Assembly: GCA_963829845.1 (NCBI GenBank)
Contig: CAWHKD010000001.1
Span: 29,366 to 93,365, forward strand
DNA: 64,000 bases
Direction: 5' to 3'
Source: Gaiellasilicea sp963829845
GTDB lineage: Bacteria; Actinomycetota; Thermoleophilia; Gaiellales; Gaiellaceae
Shown: piece by piece, positions 33,305 through 42,378 of the stretch
Layout: every line of letters starts with the position of its first letter
Numbering within the stretch: position 1 is the first letter of the stretch
The notes under the pieces: model-generated
What the model was told of the DNA's origin: nothing
The model's input: only the letters and a program-made list of their open reading frames with translations
The model's database searches: none
Made by a program: the position numbers and the translations under genes

Positions 33305-34508
33305 GCCGCCGACGATCCTGATCGCCGCCCGGAACGAGGAGGAGCTGATCGGGACGACGGTCGAGGAGCTCCGGCGGCATTTCCCTGGCTCGGAGGTGAT
33401 CGTCGCCGACGACGGCTCCCGCGACGCCACAGCGGCCGCGGCAGAAGCCGCCGGCGCCCTCGTCGTCCGCCTGCCGCACCGCGGCAAGGGACAGGCGTTG
33501 ACCATCGGCGAGCGGCTCGCAGCCAAGGGCGACCTGCTTCTCTGCGACGCCGACCTCCGCGGCGACCTGCGGACGCTGCTCGACGGCGACGGCGATCTGA
33601 CGGTCGCGGCGTTCTCCCGGAGGCAGGGTGGCGGCTTCGGGATCGCGAAGGGTGCGGCGCGCCGGCTGATCCGGCTCGTCTCCGGTTACGACGCCCGTGA
33701 GCCGCTCTCGGGACAACGCCGACTAACCCAGGCCGCCCGTGACGTTGTCTTCCCGGTTGCCGCGGGATTCGGCTGCGAGACGGCGATGACCGCCGACGCG
33801 GCGTGCGCAGGGCTGACGATCTCCGAGGCTGCGGTCGACCTCGAGCACCGTGCGACCGGCCGCGACCTGCGTGGCTTCCGCCATCGTGGCCGCCAACTCC
33901 TGGACATCCTGCTCGCCTTCGGGCCGCAGGGGCGGAATCACCGCGGTCTTCGGCTTCCGCTCGTGGGCTGGGTGGCCGCCCTCGCCCGGCCGAGCCTCCT
34001 GCCGGTGGCGGCGATCGGCGTCGCCGACGACCTCTGGAGCGGGGAGGAGCGCGGCTTCCGCGCCCACGTGAGCTCGGGCGCCACGACCGGAGTGCTCAAG
34101 CTCGTCGGAATCCCTGCGTACGCGCTCTTTCGGACTCGGTCGGTGTCCGGAGCGATCCTCGTCGGCCTCTCGGCCAACCTCCTCAACCAGCTCGACACGA
34201 AGCCCGGCAGGGCGCTCAAGGCCTATCTGCTGGCGTCGATTCCGCTCGGTGCGCCCAAGGCGATGGCCGTCCTGCTCGCGCCCTACGATCTTCGAGAGAT
34301 GGCGATGCTCGGTGACTCCGGATCGAACACGCTCGGTGCCGTGCTAGGTTTCGAGTCCGTGGGCAGGTTCACGGAGAGGCAACGCTGGAGCGCGATCGCG
34401 GCGCTCGCGGGTCTCACCCTCCTCGGCGAGCGACGGTCACTCGGTGCGCTGATCGAACAGACGCCCGTACTTCGCCAGCTCGACGGCTGGGGCAGGCAAC
34501 ACTCATGA
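33297..34508 (+). CDS. Family 2 glycosyltransferase fused to an MraY/WecA-like C-terminal half
   Basis: A 403-residue protein. Residues 1-200 are a GT2 domain: ILIAARNEEELIGTTVEELR, IVADDGSRDATA and LLLCDADLRGD. Residues about 215-390 resemble the second half of polyprenyl-phosphate sugar transferases: GVADDLWSGEERGFRAHV, LLNQLDTKPGRALKAYLL and MLGDSGSNTLGAVLGF. The first half of such an enzyme, with the first Asp-rich helices, is missing. It may add or process a lipid-linked sugar together with SteA/SteB. GTG start overlaps the preceding gene. Confidence 0.75.
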   Translation: MGEPPTILIAARNEEELIGTTVEELRRHFPGSEVIVADDGSRDATAAAAEAAGALVVRLPHRGKGQALTIGERLAAKGDLLLCDADLRGDLRTLLDGDGDLTVAAFSRRQGGGFGIAKGAARRLIRLVSGYDAREPLSGQRRLTQAARDVVFPVAAGFGCETAMTADAACAGLTISEAAVDLEHRATGRDLRGFRHRGRQLLDILLAFGPQGRNHRGLRLPLVGWVAALARPSLLPVAAIGVADDLWSGEERGFRAHVSSGATTGVLKLVGIPAYALFRTRSVSGAILVGLSANLLNQLDTKPGRALKAYLLASIPLGAPKAMAVLLAPYDLREMAMLGDSGSNTLGAVLGFESVGRFTERQRWSAIAALAGLTLLGERRSLGALIEQTPVLRQLDGWGRQHS

Positions 34509-36175
34509 GCACGAACGAGACCGGGCAGACGAAGTACATCTTCGTCACCGGCGGCGTGGTCTCGGCGCTCGGGAAGGGCATCGTTGCCGCCTCGCTCGGC
34601 CGGCTGCTGAAGGCCCGCGGTCTCCGCGTCCAGGCGCAGAAGTTCGATCCCTACCTGAATGTCGACCCAGGCACGATGAGTCCGTTCCAGCACGGCGAGG
34701 TCTTCGTCACCGAGGACGGCGCCGAGACCGATCTCGACATCGGCCACTACGAGCGCTTCGTCGACGAGAACATGTCACGGAACGCCAGCCACAGCGCCGG
34801 CGCGATCTGGGATGCCGTCCTGCGCAAGGAACGCAAGGGCGAGTTTCTCGGCGCCACCGTGCAGGTGATCCCGCACATCACGAACGAGATCAAGGCGCGG
34901 ATCAAGCGCGCCGCGAAGGCATCGCCCGTCGACATCGTCATCTCCGAGATCGGCGGCACCGTCGGCGACATCGAGTCGCTCCCGTTCCTCGAGGCGATCC
35001 GCCAGTTCCGGCGCGAGGTCGGCCAGGAGAACGTCCTCTACCTGCACTGCACGCTCGTCCCGTTCATCGAGGCGGCGGGCGAGCTGAAGACGAAGCCGAC
35101 ACAGCATTCGGTCAACGAGCTGCGCCGGATCGGTATCCACCCCGACGTGATCGTCTGCCGCTCGCATGAGGAGCTCTCCCAGGACATCAAGGACAAGATC
35201 GCGCTCTTTGCCGACGTCGACATCCGCTCGGTGGTCGCCTCTCCCGACGTGTCCGACGTCTATCTCGTCCCGGCCGTGCTGCAGGCGCAGGGGCTCGACG
35301 AGCTCGTTGTCCAGCGGCTCGGGATCGACGCGCCGCCGGCCGTGCTCGGCGAGTGGCAGGACCTGATCGACCGGATCGAAGAGCTCGGAAGTGATGAGCA
35401 CACGGAGGAGGTCACGATCGCACTCGTCGGCAAGTACGTGAAGCTCCACGACGCCTACCTGTCGGTGCACGAGGCGCTCAAGCACGCAGGCGTCCACCAG
35501 GGCGCGCGGGTCCGAGTCCAGTGGGTCGACGCCGAGGACATGTCCTTCGAGGAGGCGGCTGAGCTGCTCGAGCAGGTCGACGGTGTGCTTGTGCCGGGCG
35601 GGTTCGGCTCGCGCGGCTGGGAGGGCAAGATCCTCGCCTGCCAGGTCGCGCGCGAGCGCGGAATCCCGTACCTCGGCATCTGCCTCGGCATGCACGTCGC
35701 CGTCTCCGAGTTCGCGCGGCATGTGGCAGGCCTCGACGGCGCCAACTCGACCGAAATGGACCCCGAGACGCCGTACCCCGTGATCGACCTGCTGCCGGAG
35801 CAGAAGGAGATCGAGGACCTCGGCGGCACGATGCGGCTGGGAGCGCAGGCGGTCGAGCTCGCCGAGGGCACGCGCACGCGCGACGTCTACGACGAGGCAG
35901 TCATCCACGAGCGTCACCGGCACCGCTACGAGGTGAACAACCAGTACCGCGACCAGCTGATCGCCGCGGGCCTCGTCGTCTCGGGGACGTTCCAGGAGGG
36001 GCGCCTCGTCGAGATCATCGAACTGCCCGATCACCCATGGTTCGTCGCGAGCCAGTTCCACCCGGAGTTCAAGTCGCGGCCGACGAGGCCGGCGCCGCTG
36101 TTCCGCGAGTTCGTCGGAGCGGCCGCCGAGCGCAGGCGCTCCCGTACGGGCGTGGCGTTGCGCGCGGCCGGCTAG
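34505..36175 (+). CDS. pyrG: CTP synthase
   Basis: Glutamine-dependent amination of UTP to CTP, 556 residues. The synthase domain begins KYIFVTGGVVSALGKG and has KFDPYLNVDPGTMSPFQHGE. The glutaminase domain has the catalytic Cys in YLGICLGMHVAV and the His/Glu pair in FVASQFHPEFKSRP. The ATG at 34505 overlaps the previous stop. The stop overlaps the convergent PAS gene by four bases. Confidence 0.97.
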   Translation: MSTNETGQTKYIFVTGGVVSALGKGIVAASLGRLLKARGLRVQAQKFDPYLNVDPGTMSPFQHGEVFVTEDGAETDLDIGHYERFVDENMSRNASHSAGAIWDAVLRKERKGEFLGATVQVIPHITNEIKARIKRAAKASPVDIVISEIGGTVGDIESLPFLEAIRQFRREVGQENVLYLHCTLVPFIEAAGELKTKPTQHSVNELRRIGIHPDVIVCRSHEELSQDIKDKIALFADVDIRSVVASPDVSDVYLVPAVLQAQGLDELVVQRLGIDAPPAVLGEWQDLIDRIEELGSDEHTEEVTIALVGKYVKLHDAYLSVHEALKHAGVHQGARVRVQWVDAEDMSFEEAAELLEQVDGVLVPGGFGSRGWEGKILACQVARERGIPYLGICLGMHVAVSEFARHVAGLDGANSTEMDPETPYPVIDLLPEQKEIEDLGGTMRLGAQAVELAEGTRTRDVYDEAVIHERHRHRYEVNNQYRDQLIAAGLVVSGTFQEGRLVEIIELPDHPWFVASQFHPEFKSRPTRPAPLFREFVGAAAERRRSRTGVALRAAG

Positions 36176-36528
36176 TCCTCGACGGGCCAGCCGACCGAGA
36201 CGAAGAACGGCATCCCGGCGACCTGCGCCTCGCAGGCGCGGAACTCGATCTCGACCTCGCTCCCGTCCTTCCGCCGCAGGAGGGTGGTGCCCTCGAGCCT
36301 CCGGGCTGTCAGGGCGTTGACGAGCTGCGCGTCCAGGTCGAGGTCGGGCGCCAGCTCGCGCGCGCTGAGCGAGAGCAGCTCCTCGCGCGTGTAACCGAGC
36401 AGCGTGCACGCATACTGGTTGACGGCGATGTGACGGAAGTCATCGCCGACGACGAAGACGGCCACGGGACCGTTGTCGAGCGCCTCTGCGAGCAGAGTTG
36501 CTTGAATCAGCGGCTCGGCGACTCCCAT
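36172..36528 (-). CDS. Stand-alone PAS-domain protein
   Basis: A 118-residue protein consisting of one PAS sensor domain: ALDNGPVAVFVVGDDFRHI, NQYACTLLGYTREELLSL and LLRRKDGSEVEIEFRACE. There is no output domain, so it may act through a partner. A start at 36528 is supported by a -10 hexamer 7 nt upstream; the ORF extends to 36567 without need. Confidence 0.8.
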   Translation of the reverse strand: MGVAEPLIQATLLAEALDNGPVAVFVVGDDFRHIAVNQYACTLLGYTREELLSLSARELAPDLDLDAQLVNALTARRLEGTTLLRRKDGSEVEIEFRACEAQVAGMPFFVSVGWPVED

Positions 36529-36535
36529 ACACCGA

Positions 36536-36541
36536 AAGGTA
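36536..36541 (-). promoter_or_regulatory. -10 hexamer for the PAS gene
   Basis: On the minus strand TACCTT ends 7 nt before the ATG at 36528. Confidence 0.5.
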
Positions 36542-36569
36542 CATCTTTCTGCTGAAATCTCCATCACCT

Positions 36570-37673
36570 GTGCTGCAGCTCTTTCTCGAGCTCGCCGCGA
36601 TCGCGAGCCCGCCAGGAGAGGAGCGTGCGGTCGCCGATCGCGTGCTCGCGGAGCTGCGGGCGGTCGGGCTCGAGGTCGACGAGGACGACACCGGCGCGGC
36701 GACCGGTTCGACGATCGGGAACCTGCTCTGCCGCTTGCCGGGGCGCGGTGACGGCGGGACGCCGATCTTCTTCTGCGCGCACCTCGACACCGTGCCGCCG
36801 GCAGGACCGCTCCAGCCCGTCGTCGGCGAGGACGGCGTCGTCCGGAACGCCGGCGGGACGATCCTGGGCGCGGACAACAAGTCGGCCGTCGCGGCGATGA
36901 TCGAGGCGGCGCGACGGATCGTCGAGGAGCGGAGGCCGCACGCGGGCGTGGAGCTCCTCTTCACGTCGAAGGAGGAGGTCGGCCTGATCGGCGCCGGCGC
37001 CTTCGACATCTCGAAGCTCGAGGCCGAGCTCGGCTTCGTCTACGACCAGGCTGCGCCGATCGGCGATGTGATCATGGGCGCGCCCTACCAGCGCTCGATG
37101 CTCGTGCGCTTCCACGGGCGTCCGGCTCACTCGGGGATGGTCCCGGAGGAGGGCCGCTCCGCGATCGCGGCCGCGTCCCGCGCGATTGCCGACCTCCGGC
37201 TCGGCCGGATCGACGAGGAGACGACGGCGAACGTGGGTCTGATCCGCGGCGGCAGCGCGCGCAACATCGTCCCGGAGTGGTGCGAGCTCGAGGCGGAAGC
37301 GCGTTCGCACGACGCCCGCAAGCTGGCAGATCTCGTCCAGGAGATGCTCGACGCGTTCGCGTACGCTGCGAGCACGGCCGAGTGCACGCTCGAGACCGAG
37401 GTCAGCGAGACGTATCAGGGCTACCGCTTCAAGGACTCCGACCCGATCGTGCAGCTCGCCGCGACGGCGCTCGAGCGCACAGGCTACGAGCTCGTGCCGA
37501 CGCTCACCGGCGGCGGCGCCGACGCGAACGTCTTCAACACGAAGGGGCTTCCGTGCCTCAACCTGGCGAACGGGATGATGGAGATCCACACCGCCGACGA
37601 GCACATCGCGGCGGCAGATCTCGACGCCATGGTCGAGGTGACGCTGGCGCTGGTCGATGCCGCTCGGGCTTAG
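36570..37673 (+). CDS. M20-family metallopeptidase (PepT-like)
   Basis: A 367-residue co-catalytic zinc peptidase. Zinc-site motifs are FFCAHLDTVPPAGPL, ILGADNKSAVAAMIEAA, LFTSKEEVGLIGA and the late NLANGMMEIHTADEHI with a His ligand. The dimerisation domain contains HGRPAHSGMVPEEGRSAI. The set matches tripeptidase T-like M20 enzymes. GTG 36570 gives the family N-terminus; the longer frame overlaps the divergent PAS promoter. It overlaps the DUF3866 gene. Confidence 0.9.
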   Translation: MLQLFLELAAIASPPGEERAVADRVLAELRAVGLEVDEDDTGAATGSTIGNLLCRLPGRGDGGTPIFFCAHLDTVPPAGPLQPVVGEDGVVRNAGGTILGADNKSAVAAMIEAARRIVEERRPHAGVELLFTSKEEVGLIGAGAFDISKLEAELGFVYDQAAPIGDVIMGAPYQRSMLVRFHGRPAHSGMVPEEGRSAIAAASRAIADLRLGRIDEETTANVGLIRGGSARNIVPEWCELEAEARSHDARKLADLVQEMLDAFAYAASTAECTLETEVSETYQGYRFKDSDPIVQLAATALERTGYELVPTLTGGGADANVFNTKGLPCLNLANGMMEIHTADEHIAAADLDAMVEVTLALVDAARA

Positions 37674-38598
37674 ACGCGGAGCCGTCTCCGCGATCGTCGA
37701 AGAGCTGCCCGGGCTCGTCCGCCTCGAGGTGGACGGGATCCCCTGTGTCGCCTACCCGCGCCTGACGGGTGACGTCGAGGTCGGCGACGACGTGCTCGTG
37801 AACGAGCAGGCGCGGCTAGTCGAGCTCGGCTCGGGCGGCTTCGACGTCCTCTACGCGAACCTGACGCGTGGGCTAGGGCTCGCGGCGGAGGACGACGCTC
37901 ACGTGATGGCGCTGCCATACACGCCCGGCCAAGTAACAGTCTGTTGCAAGGAGGAGACGGACCAGCTCGCGGACTCGCTCGAGGGCATGCCGGTCGTCCT
38001 CTGCACCCTGCACAGCCAGGTGGCGCCCGTCTGTGCGGGTCTACCCAGTGCGCGGGTCGCGTACGTCCAGGTTGCGGGCGGCGCGCTGCCGGTATCGCTG
38101 TCGGACACCGTGCGGACGCTTCGCGAGCGCGGCCTGATCGGGATCGCCTGCGCCGTCGCGCCGTGCCTCGACGGGGAAGCGCAGTTCGTGACGGCGGCGG
38201 CGGCGCTCGCCTGGGCCAAGGCGCAGAGCTACGAGGCCGTCGTCTGTGCGGTCGGGCCGGGCATCGTCGGCACCGGCTCGCGACTCGGGCACGGCGCGCT
38301 CACGCTTGCCGATGCCGCCAACGTCGCCGCCGCGCTCGGCGGCCGTCCGATCCTGGCCGTGCGCCAGTCGGAGGCGGACGCCCGCGAGCGACACCGCGGC
38401 GTCTCGCACCACGCCGAGACCGTGCTCGACCTGGCACTCGCGGAGATCGCGGTGCCGCACACCATGGACGGCGAGGGCTGGGAGGAGGCATGCGCCGGGC
38501 TCCCGCTCTCCCATATGGGTCGCGGCCCCGAGGAGGATCCGGCTTTCTTCCGCGCTGCCTACGCCGCGGGCGTCGCCGCGCGCCGCCTCCTCGACTGA
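37657..38598 (+). CDS. DUF3866 family protein
   Basis: A 313-residue protein of a conserved but uncharacterised family. Visible features are an N-terminal beta-rich region (LPGLVRLEVDGIPCVAYPRLTGDVEVGDDV), Gly-rich segments (AVGPGIVGTGSRLGHGAL) and a His/Glu-rich stretch HRGVSHHAETVLDLALAE. No signal or membrane helix. Translation is coupled to the M20 peptidase by a 17-base overlap, so the two may share a pathway. Confidence 0.8.
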   Translation: MPLGLRRGAVSAIVEELPGLVRLEVDGIPCVAYPRLTGDVEVGDDVLVNEQARLVELGSGGFDVLYANLTRGLGLAAEDDAHVMALPYTPGQVTVCCKEETDQLADSLEGMPVVLCTLHSQVAPVCAGLPSARVAYVQVAGGALPVSLSDTVRTLRERGLIGIACAVAPCLDGEAQFVTAAAALAWAKAQSYEAVVCAVGPGIVGTGSRLGHGALTLADAANVAAALGGRPILAVRQSEADARERHRGVSHHAETVLDLALAEIAVPHTMDGEGWEEACAGLPLSHMGRGPEEDPAFFRAAYAAGVAARRLLD

Positions 38599-38649
38599 CT
38601 CACCAGCACGCCATCTCGTCCTCGCCGCTCGGCCGAAGTGTGCGCACGG

Positions 38650-38655
38650 CATGAT
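38650..38655 (+). promoter_or_regulatory. -10-like hexamer for the aldo/keto reductase
   Basis: CATGAT lies 6 nt before the ATG at 38662. It has the conserved A and T positions but not the first T. Confidence 0.3.
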
Positions 38656-38661
38656 CGTCGC

Positions 38662-39431
38662 ATGGAGGAGCGCCGTCTCGGGCCTGTCGTCGGCCTCGGC
38701 ACCTGGAACACGTTCAGGGACGACGCCCGGCTTGCACGCGCTGTCGTCGAGGCCGCGCTCGCCGCCGGCGTGCGCTGCTTCGACACCTCGCCGATGTATG
38801 GCTCCGAACAGGCGCTCGGCGTCGCGCTCGAGCCCGGCGCGACGGGGCAACTGTGCTGACGAAGATCTGGACGCCTTCGCCCGGCGAGGCCACCAAGCAG
38901 TACGAGGACCAGCGCGCCTGGTTCGGCCGCGTCGACGTGGAGCAGGTGCACAACCTGGTCGCGTGGGAGCAGCACCTGCCGTGGGTCGAGTCCGAGCGCG
39001 CCGGGGGCCGGATCGGCCGGCTCGGCGTCACGCACTACTCACCGTCCTCGTTCGGTGAGCTCGCGCGGGCGCTGCGCACCGGGCGCTTCCAGACGCTCCA
39101 GATTCCTTTGAATCCGGCCGAACGCACGGCCGAGCGGAAGCTTCTGCCGCTCGCGGCCGAGCTCGACGTCGCGGTGATCGTGATGGAGCCGTTCGGCTCG
39201 GGCGCGCTGCTGCGGCGGCCGCCGCGGCCGGAGGAGCTGGCGCCGCTGCGCACGTTCGGGATCGAGACCTGGCCACAGGCGTTGCTGAAGTGGATCCTGT
39301 CCGACCCGCGTGTCGACCTCGTCATCCCGGCGACGTCGAAGCCGGAACGCACGGCCGAAAACGCCGCCGCCGGCGCGCCGCCGTGGCTCGGGCCGGAGGA
39401 GCGCGCGTACGTCGAACGACTGGCCGGTTAG
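38662..39431 (+). CDS. Aldo/keto reductase, interrupted by one frameshift
   Basis: An NADPH-dependent TIM-barrel oxidoreductase. The first frame gives VVGLGTWNTFRDDARLARAV and CFDTSPMYGSEQALG, with the catalytic Asp and Tyr. Near 38855 the frame changes, and the second frame continues LTKIWTPSPGEATKQYEDQR with the catalytic Lys, VEQVHNLVAWEQHL with the His, GVTHYSPSSFGELARAL and VIPATSKPERTAENA. Both halves are conserved and contiguous, so a one-base sequence error is more likely than a pseudogene. About 256 residues after correction. Confidence 0.75.
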
Positions 39432-39528
39432 CCGCGGACCCACCCGGATCGGCGTCCCGGCGGGCGAGAGGACGAACCAGATCTCGAGGATGGCACGTTC
39501 ACGCTGCCGACTCAACGACGCCGGAATG

Positions 39529-39534
39529 TAAGGT
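39529..39534 (+). promoter_or_regulatory. -10 hexamer for ald
   Basis: TAAGGT ends 7 nt before the GTG at 39542 and supports that start. The rest of the 110-base gap before ald shows nothing recognisable. Confidence 0.5.
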
Positions 39535-39541
39535 GCGGCGC

Positions 39542-40666
39542 GTGAGAATCGGCGTCGCCAAGGAGATCAAGCCGCAGGAATACAGGGTCGCGCTGACGCC
39601 CGCGGGCGCGCGCGAACTGGTACAGCACGGACACGAGGTCGTGGTCGAGAACGACGCCGGCGCCGGGAGCCAGTTCACGGACGACCAGTACGAGGCGAAC
39701 GGCGCGCGCATCGCGTCGGTCGACGAGGTCTGGGAGAGCACCGAGCTCCTGTTGAAGGTCAAGGAGCCGATCGCTTCCGAGTATCCGCGGCTCCGCCCGG
39801 GACTCGTGCTCTTCACCTACCTGCACATCGCGGCCGACGAGCCGCTGACGCGCGCGCTCGTCGAGAGCGGCGTCACCGGTGTCGCGTACGAGACCGTCGA
39901 GACGGACGACCGTCGGCTGCCACTGCTGGCGCCGATGAGCGAGGTCGCAGGCCGGCTCGCCGCCCAGGCGGGAGCGCACTATCTCGAGCGGCCGCAGGGA
40001 GGCCGTGGGCTCCTGCTCGGCGGCGTCGCGGGCGTTGCTCCGGGCAAGGTCGTCGTCATCGGGGGCGGCATCGTCGGCTACAACGCCGCTGTGATCGCGC
40101 TGGGCCTCGGCGCGCAGGTGACGATCCTCGAGCGCTCGGTCGACCGGATGCGCCACCTCGAGGAGACGCTGCACGGCCGGGTCAGCCTCGTCATGTCCTC
40201 GACCCTCCAGATCGAGGAATCGGTGCAGGACGCGGATGTCGTCATCGGCGCCGTTCTGATCCCCGGTGCGCTGGCGCCGAAGCTGCTGACGCGGGAAATG
40301 GTGAAGGGGATGAAGCAGGGGAGCGTCTTCTGCGACGTCGCGATCGACCAGGGCGGCTGTGCCGAGACGTCACACGCGACGACCCACGACGACCCCGTCT
40401 ACGACGTCGAGGGCGTCATCCACTACTGCGTCGCGAACATGCCGGGCGCGGTGCCGATCACGTCGACCATGGCGCTCACCAACGTCACGCTGCCGTACGT
40501 GGAGGCGATCGCCGATCACGGCCTCGCCGCTGCGGTCGCGCGCGACAAGACGCTCGCGCGCGGCGTTAACGTCATCGACGGCAAGGTCACGTACGAGGCC
40601 GTCGCCGAGGCGCACGGGCTTGAGTTCACGCCGCTCGAGGACGTCCTCGCGGCGCCGGCCGTCTAG
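39542..40666 (+). CDS. ald: Alanine dehydrogenase
   Basis: NAD-dependent interconversion of L-alanine with pyruvate and ammonia. In 374 residues: MRIGVAKEIKPQEYRVALTP (substrate-binding Arg/Lys), LKVKEPIASEYPRLRPG, the NAD-binding GGGIVGYNAAVIALGLGA, and AIDQGGCAETSHATTHDDPV. The stop shares the bases CTAG with the convergent VOC gene's stop. Confidence 0.95.
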   Translation: MRIGVAKEIKPQEYRVALTPAGARELVQHGHEVVVENDAGAGSQFTDDQYEANGARIASVDEVWESTELLLKVKEPIASEYPRLRPGLVLFTYLHIAADEPLTRALVESGVTGVAYETVETDDRRLPLLAPMSEVAGRLAAQAGAHYLERPQGGRGLLLGGVAGVAPGKVVVIGGGIVGYNAAVIALGLGAQVTILERSVDRMRHLEETLHGRVSLVMSSTLQIEESVQDADVVIGAVLIPGALAPKLLTREMVKGMKQGSVFCDVAIDQGGCAETSHATTHDDPVYDVEGVIHYCVANMPGAVPITSTMALTNVTLPYVEAIADHGLAAAVARDKTLARGVNVIDGKVTYEAVAEAHGLEFTPLEDVLAAPAV

Positions 40667-41034
40667 CCGCGGTCGGGAAGCTGCTGCACGGCCCAGCTGT
40701 TGCCGTCGGGATCGCTGAAGAAGACGAACGAGCCCCAGTCGAACACCTGCACGTCGCTGACGTCGACGCCGCGCTCCAGGAGCTCCGACCGTGCGGCGTG
40801 GATGTCCGCCACGACCAGCTGCAGGCCTTCCTGAGAGCCGGGCTTCATCTTCGCGAGCCCCGTTCCCATCGCGATCGAGCACGCCGAGCCCGGCGGTGTC
40901 AGCTGGACGAACCGCAGCTCGTCGGTGACCTGGTAGTCGTGGTCGGCCTCGAAGCCGACCTGCTCGGTGTAGAAGCGCTTGGCGCGGTCGACGTCCGAGA
41001 CGGGCACTTGCACCAGCTCGAGCCGCCAGTCCAT
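40663..41034 (-). CDS. VOC family protein
   Basis: A 123-residue glyoxalase-fold protein with MDWRLELVQVPVSDVDRAKRF at the N-terminus and FVFFSDPDGNSWAVQQLP at the C-terminus. Pattern resembles the small YvgB/PhnB-like or antibiotic-binding VOC proteins; the ligand is unknown. It lies 4 bases after the small membrane protein on the same strand and is probably co-transcribed. Confidence 0.82.
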   Translation of the reverse strand: MDWRLELVQVPVSDVDRAKRFYTEQVGFEADHDYQVTDELRFVQLTPPGSACSIAMGTGLAKMKPGSQEGLQLVVADIHAARSELLERGVDVSDVQVFDWGSFVFFSDPDGNSWAVQQLPDRG

Positions 41035-41038
41035 GCGC

Positions 41039-41191
41039 CTAGCCCGCGGCCTGCTTCTGCCGCCGCGCCTCGAGCTGCTTCTGCGCCTTCGAGGGGCTGA
41101 GCTTGACGACGACCCACGTCACGCCTGCCGCCAGGCTGACGATGCCGACGATGTAGAAGACGAGGCCGATAAGACCGAGGACAGTGTCCAT
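41039..41191 (-). CDS. Small single-helix membrane protein (50 residues)
   Basis: Starts MDTVLGLIGLVFYIVGIVSL, giving one membrane helix over residues 4-28, followed by a basic, Gln-rich cytoplasmic tail (KLSPSKAQKQLEARRQKQ). Pattern, start codon, its own divergent -10 and close spacing to the VOC gene support a real gene. Function unknown. Confidence 0.7.
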   Translation of the reverse strand: MDTVLGLIGLVFYIVGIVSLAAGVTWVVVKLSPSKAQKQLEARRQKQAAG

Positions 41192-41199
41192 GCGCGCCG

Positions 41200-41206
41200 T
41201 ACAATA
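41200..41206 (+). promoter_or_regulatory. Overlapping divergent -10 elements for deoB and the 50-residue protein
   Basis: TACAAT (41200-41205, plus strand) is 6 nt before the deoB GTG. On the minus strand TATTGT (41206-41201) is 9 nt before the ATG at 41191. The two hexamers share five bases, so RNA polymerase can bind in only one direction at a time. Confidence 0.55.
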
Positions 41207-41211
41207 GCCAC

Positions 41212-42378
41212 GTGCCGCGGGCGTGCGTAATCGTGCTCGACGCCGTCGGCGCGGGAGAGTTGCCCGATGCGGCCGATTTCGGAGATGAGGGATCGAACAC
41301 GCTCGGCAACGTGGCCCGCGCCGTCGGAGGTCTCGACCTGCCCGCGTTGGAGGCGCTCGGCCTCGGCAATGTGATGGAGCTCGAGGGCTGCCCGCCGCAG
41401 CCTGGTGCGCCCGCCGTCGCCGGCCGGCTGCTCGAGCGCTCGAAGGGCAAGGACACGACGACGGGCCACTGGGAGCTGATGGGCGTCGTCACCCCGACCG
41501 CGATGCCGACCTATCCGCACGGCTTTCCACACGACGTGATCGACCCGTTCATGCACAAGACCGGCCGCGGGGTGCTCGGCAACAAGGCCGCCTCGGGGAC
41601 GGAGATCATCCAGGAACTGGGCGAGGAGCACCAGAAGACGGGGAAGTGGATCGTCTACACATCGGCGGACTCGGTCTTCCAGATCGCGGCGCACGAGGAG
41701 ACGATCCCGCTCGAGGAGCTGTACGAGGCATGCCGGATGGCGCGGGAGATCCTGACCGGAAAGCATGCCGTCGGTCGTGTGATCGCGCGGCCGTTCGCCG
41801 GCTCGCCGGGCAGCTACGAGCGGACGCCGAATCGCCACGACTTCTCGCTCGAGCCGCGGCGGCCGAACTACCTCTCGCTCGTCCGCGACGCCGGCAACGC
41901 GGTGCACGCGGTCGGGAAGATCAGCGACATCTACGCCGGCTGCGACATCGACGAGTCCTTTCCGACGAAGTCGAACGTGGACGGGATCAACAAGACGGTC
42001 GAGCTGCTGCAGACGATCGAAAGCGGGCTCGTGTTCACGAACCTCGTCGAGACGGACATGCTCTGGGGGCATCGCAACGACCCCGTCAACTTCCACCGTT
42101 GCCTGCAGGACTTCGACCGGCGGCTCGAGGACATCCTCGAAGCGCTGCGGCCGGGTGACCTGCTGATCATCACCTCCGACCACGGCTGCGATCCGACGAC
42201 GCCGTCGACGGATCACTCGCGGGAGCACGCGCTCCTGCTCGCCTATGCAGCCGGGCGGAACGCCAAGGGCGCGGTGCACGAGGGAGAGTTCGGCGACGTC
42301 GGCGCGACCGTGAACGCATGGCTCGGGGGCAAGGCGCCCGGCCGCGGGATCCCGGGCACGCCGGTCCTGCAGCCGTGA
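41212..42378 (+). CDS. deoB: Phosphopentomutase
   Basis: Interconverts ribose/deoxyribose 1- and 5-phosphate, linking nucleoside breakdown to sugar metabolism. An alkaline-phosphatase-like metalloenzyme of 388 residues with CVIVLDAVGAGELPDAADFG, the phospho-acceptor region GKDTTTGHWELMG, NRHDFSLEP and the metal-ligand ITSDHGCDPTTPSTDHSRE. The stop overlaps deoA as GTGA, so mutase and phosphorylase are coupled. Confidence 0.95.
   Translation: MPRACVIVLDAVGAGELPDAADFGDEGSNTLGNVARAVGGLDLPALEALGLGNVMELEGCPPQPGAPAVAGRLLERSKGKDTTTGHWELMGVVTPTAMPTYPHGFPHDVIDPFMHKTGRGVLGNKAASGTEIIQELGEEHQKTGKWIVYTSADSVFQIAAHEETIPLEELYEACRMAREILTGKHAVGRVIARPFAGSPGSYERTPNRHDFSLEPRRPNYLSLVRDAGNAVHAVGKISDIYAGCDIDESFPTKSNVDGINKTVELLQTIESGLVFTNLVETDMLWGHRNDPVNFHRCLQDFDRRLEDILEALRPGDLLIITSDHGCDPTTPSTDHSREHALLLAYAAGRNAKGAVHEGEFGDVGATVNAWLGGKAPGRGIPGTPVLQP

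Noticed and set aside
36498..36569. Longer N-terminus for the M20 peptidase
   Set aside because: It runs through the divergent PAS gene start and its promoter; homology begins at 36570.
41119..42279. 386-codon minus-strand frame opposite deoB
   Set aside because: Antisense to the clear phosphopentomutase gene; low-complexity Arg/Val composition.
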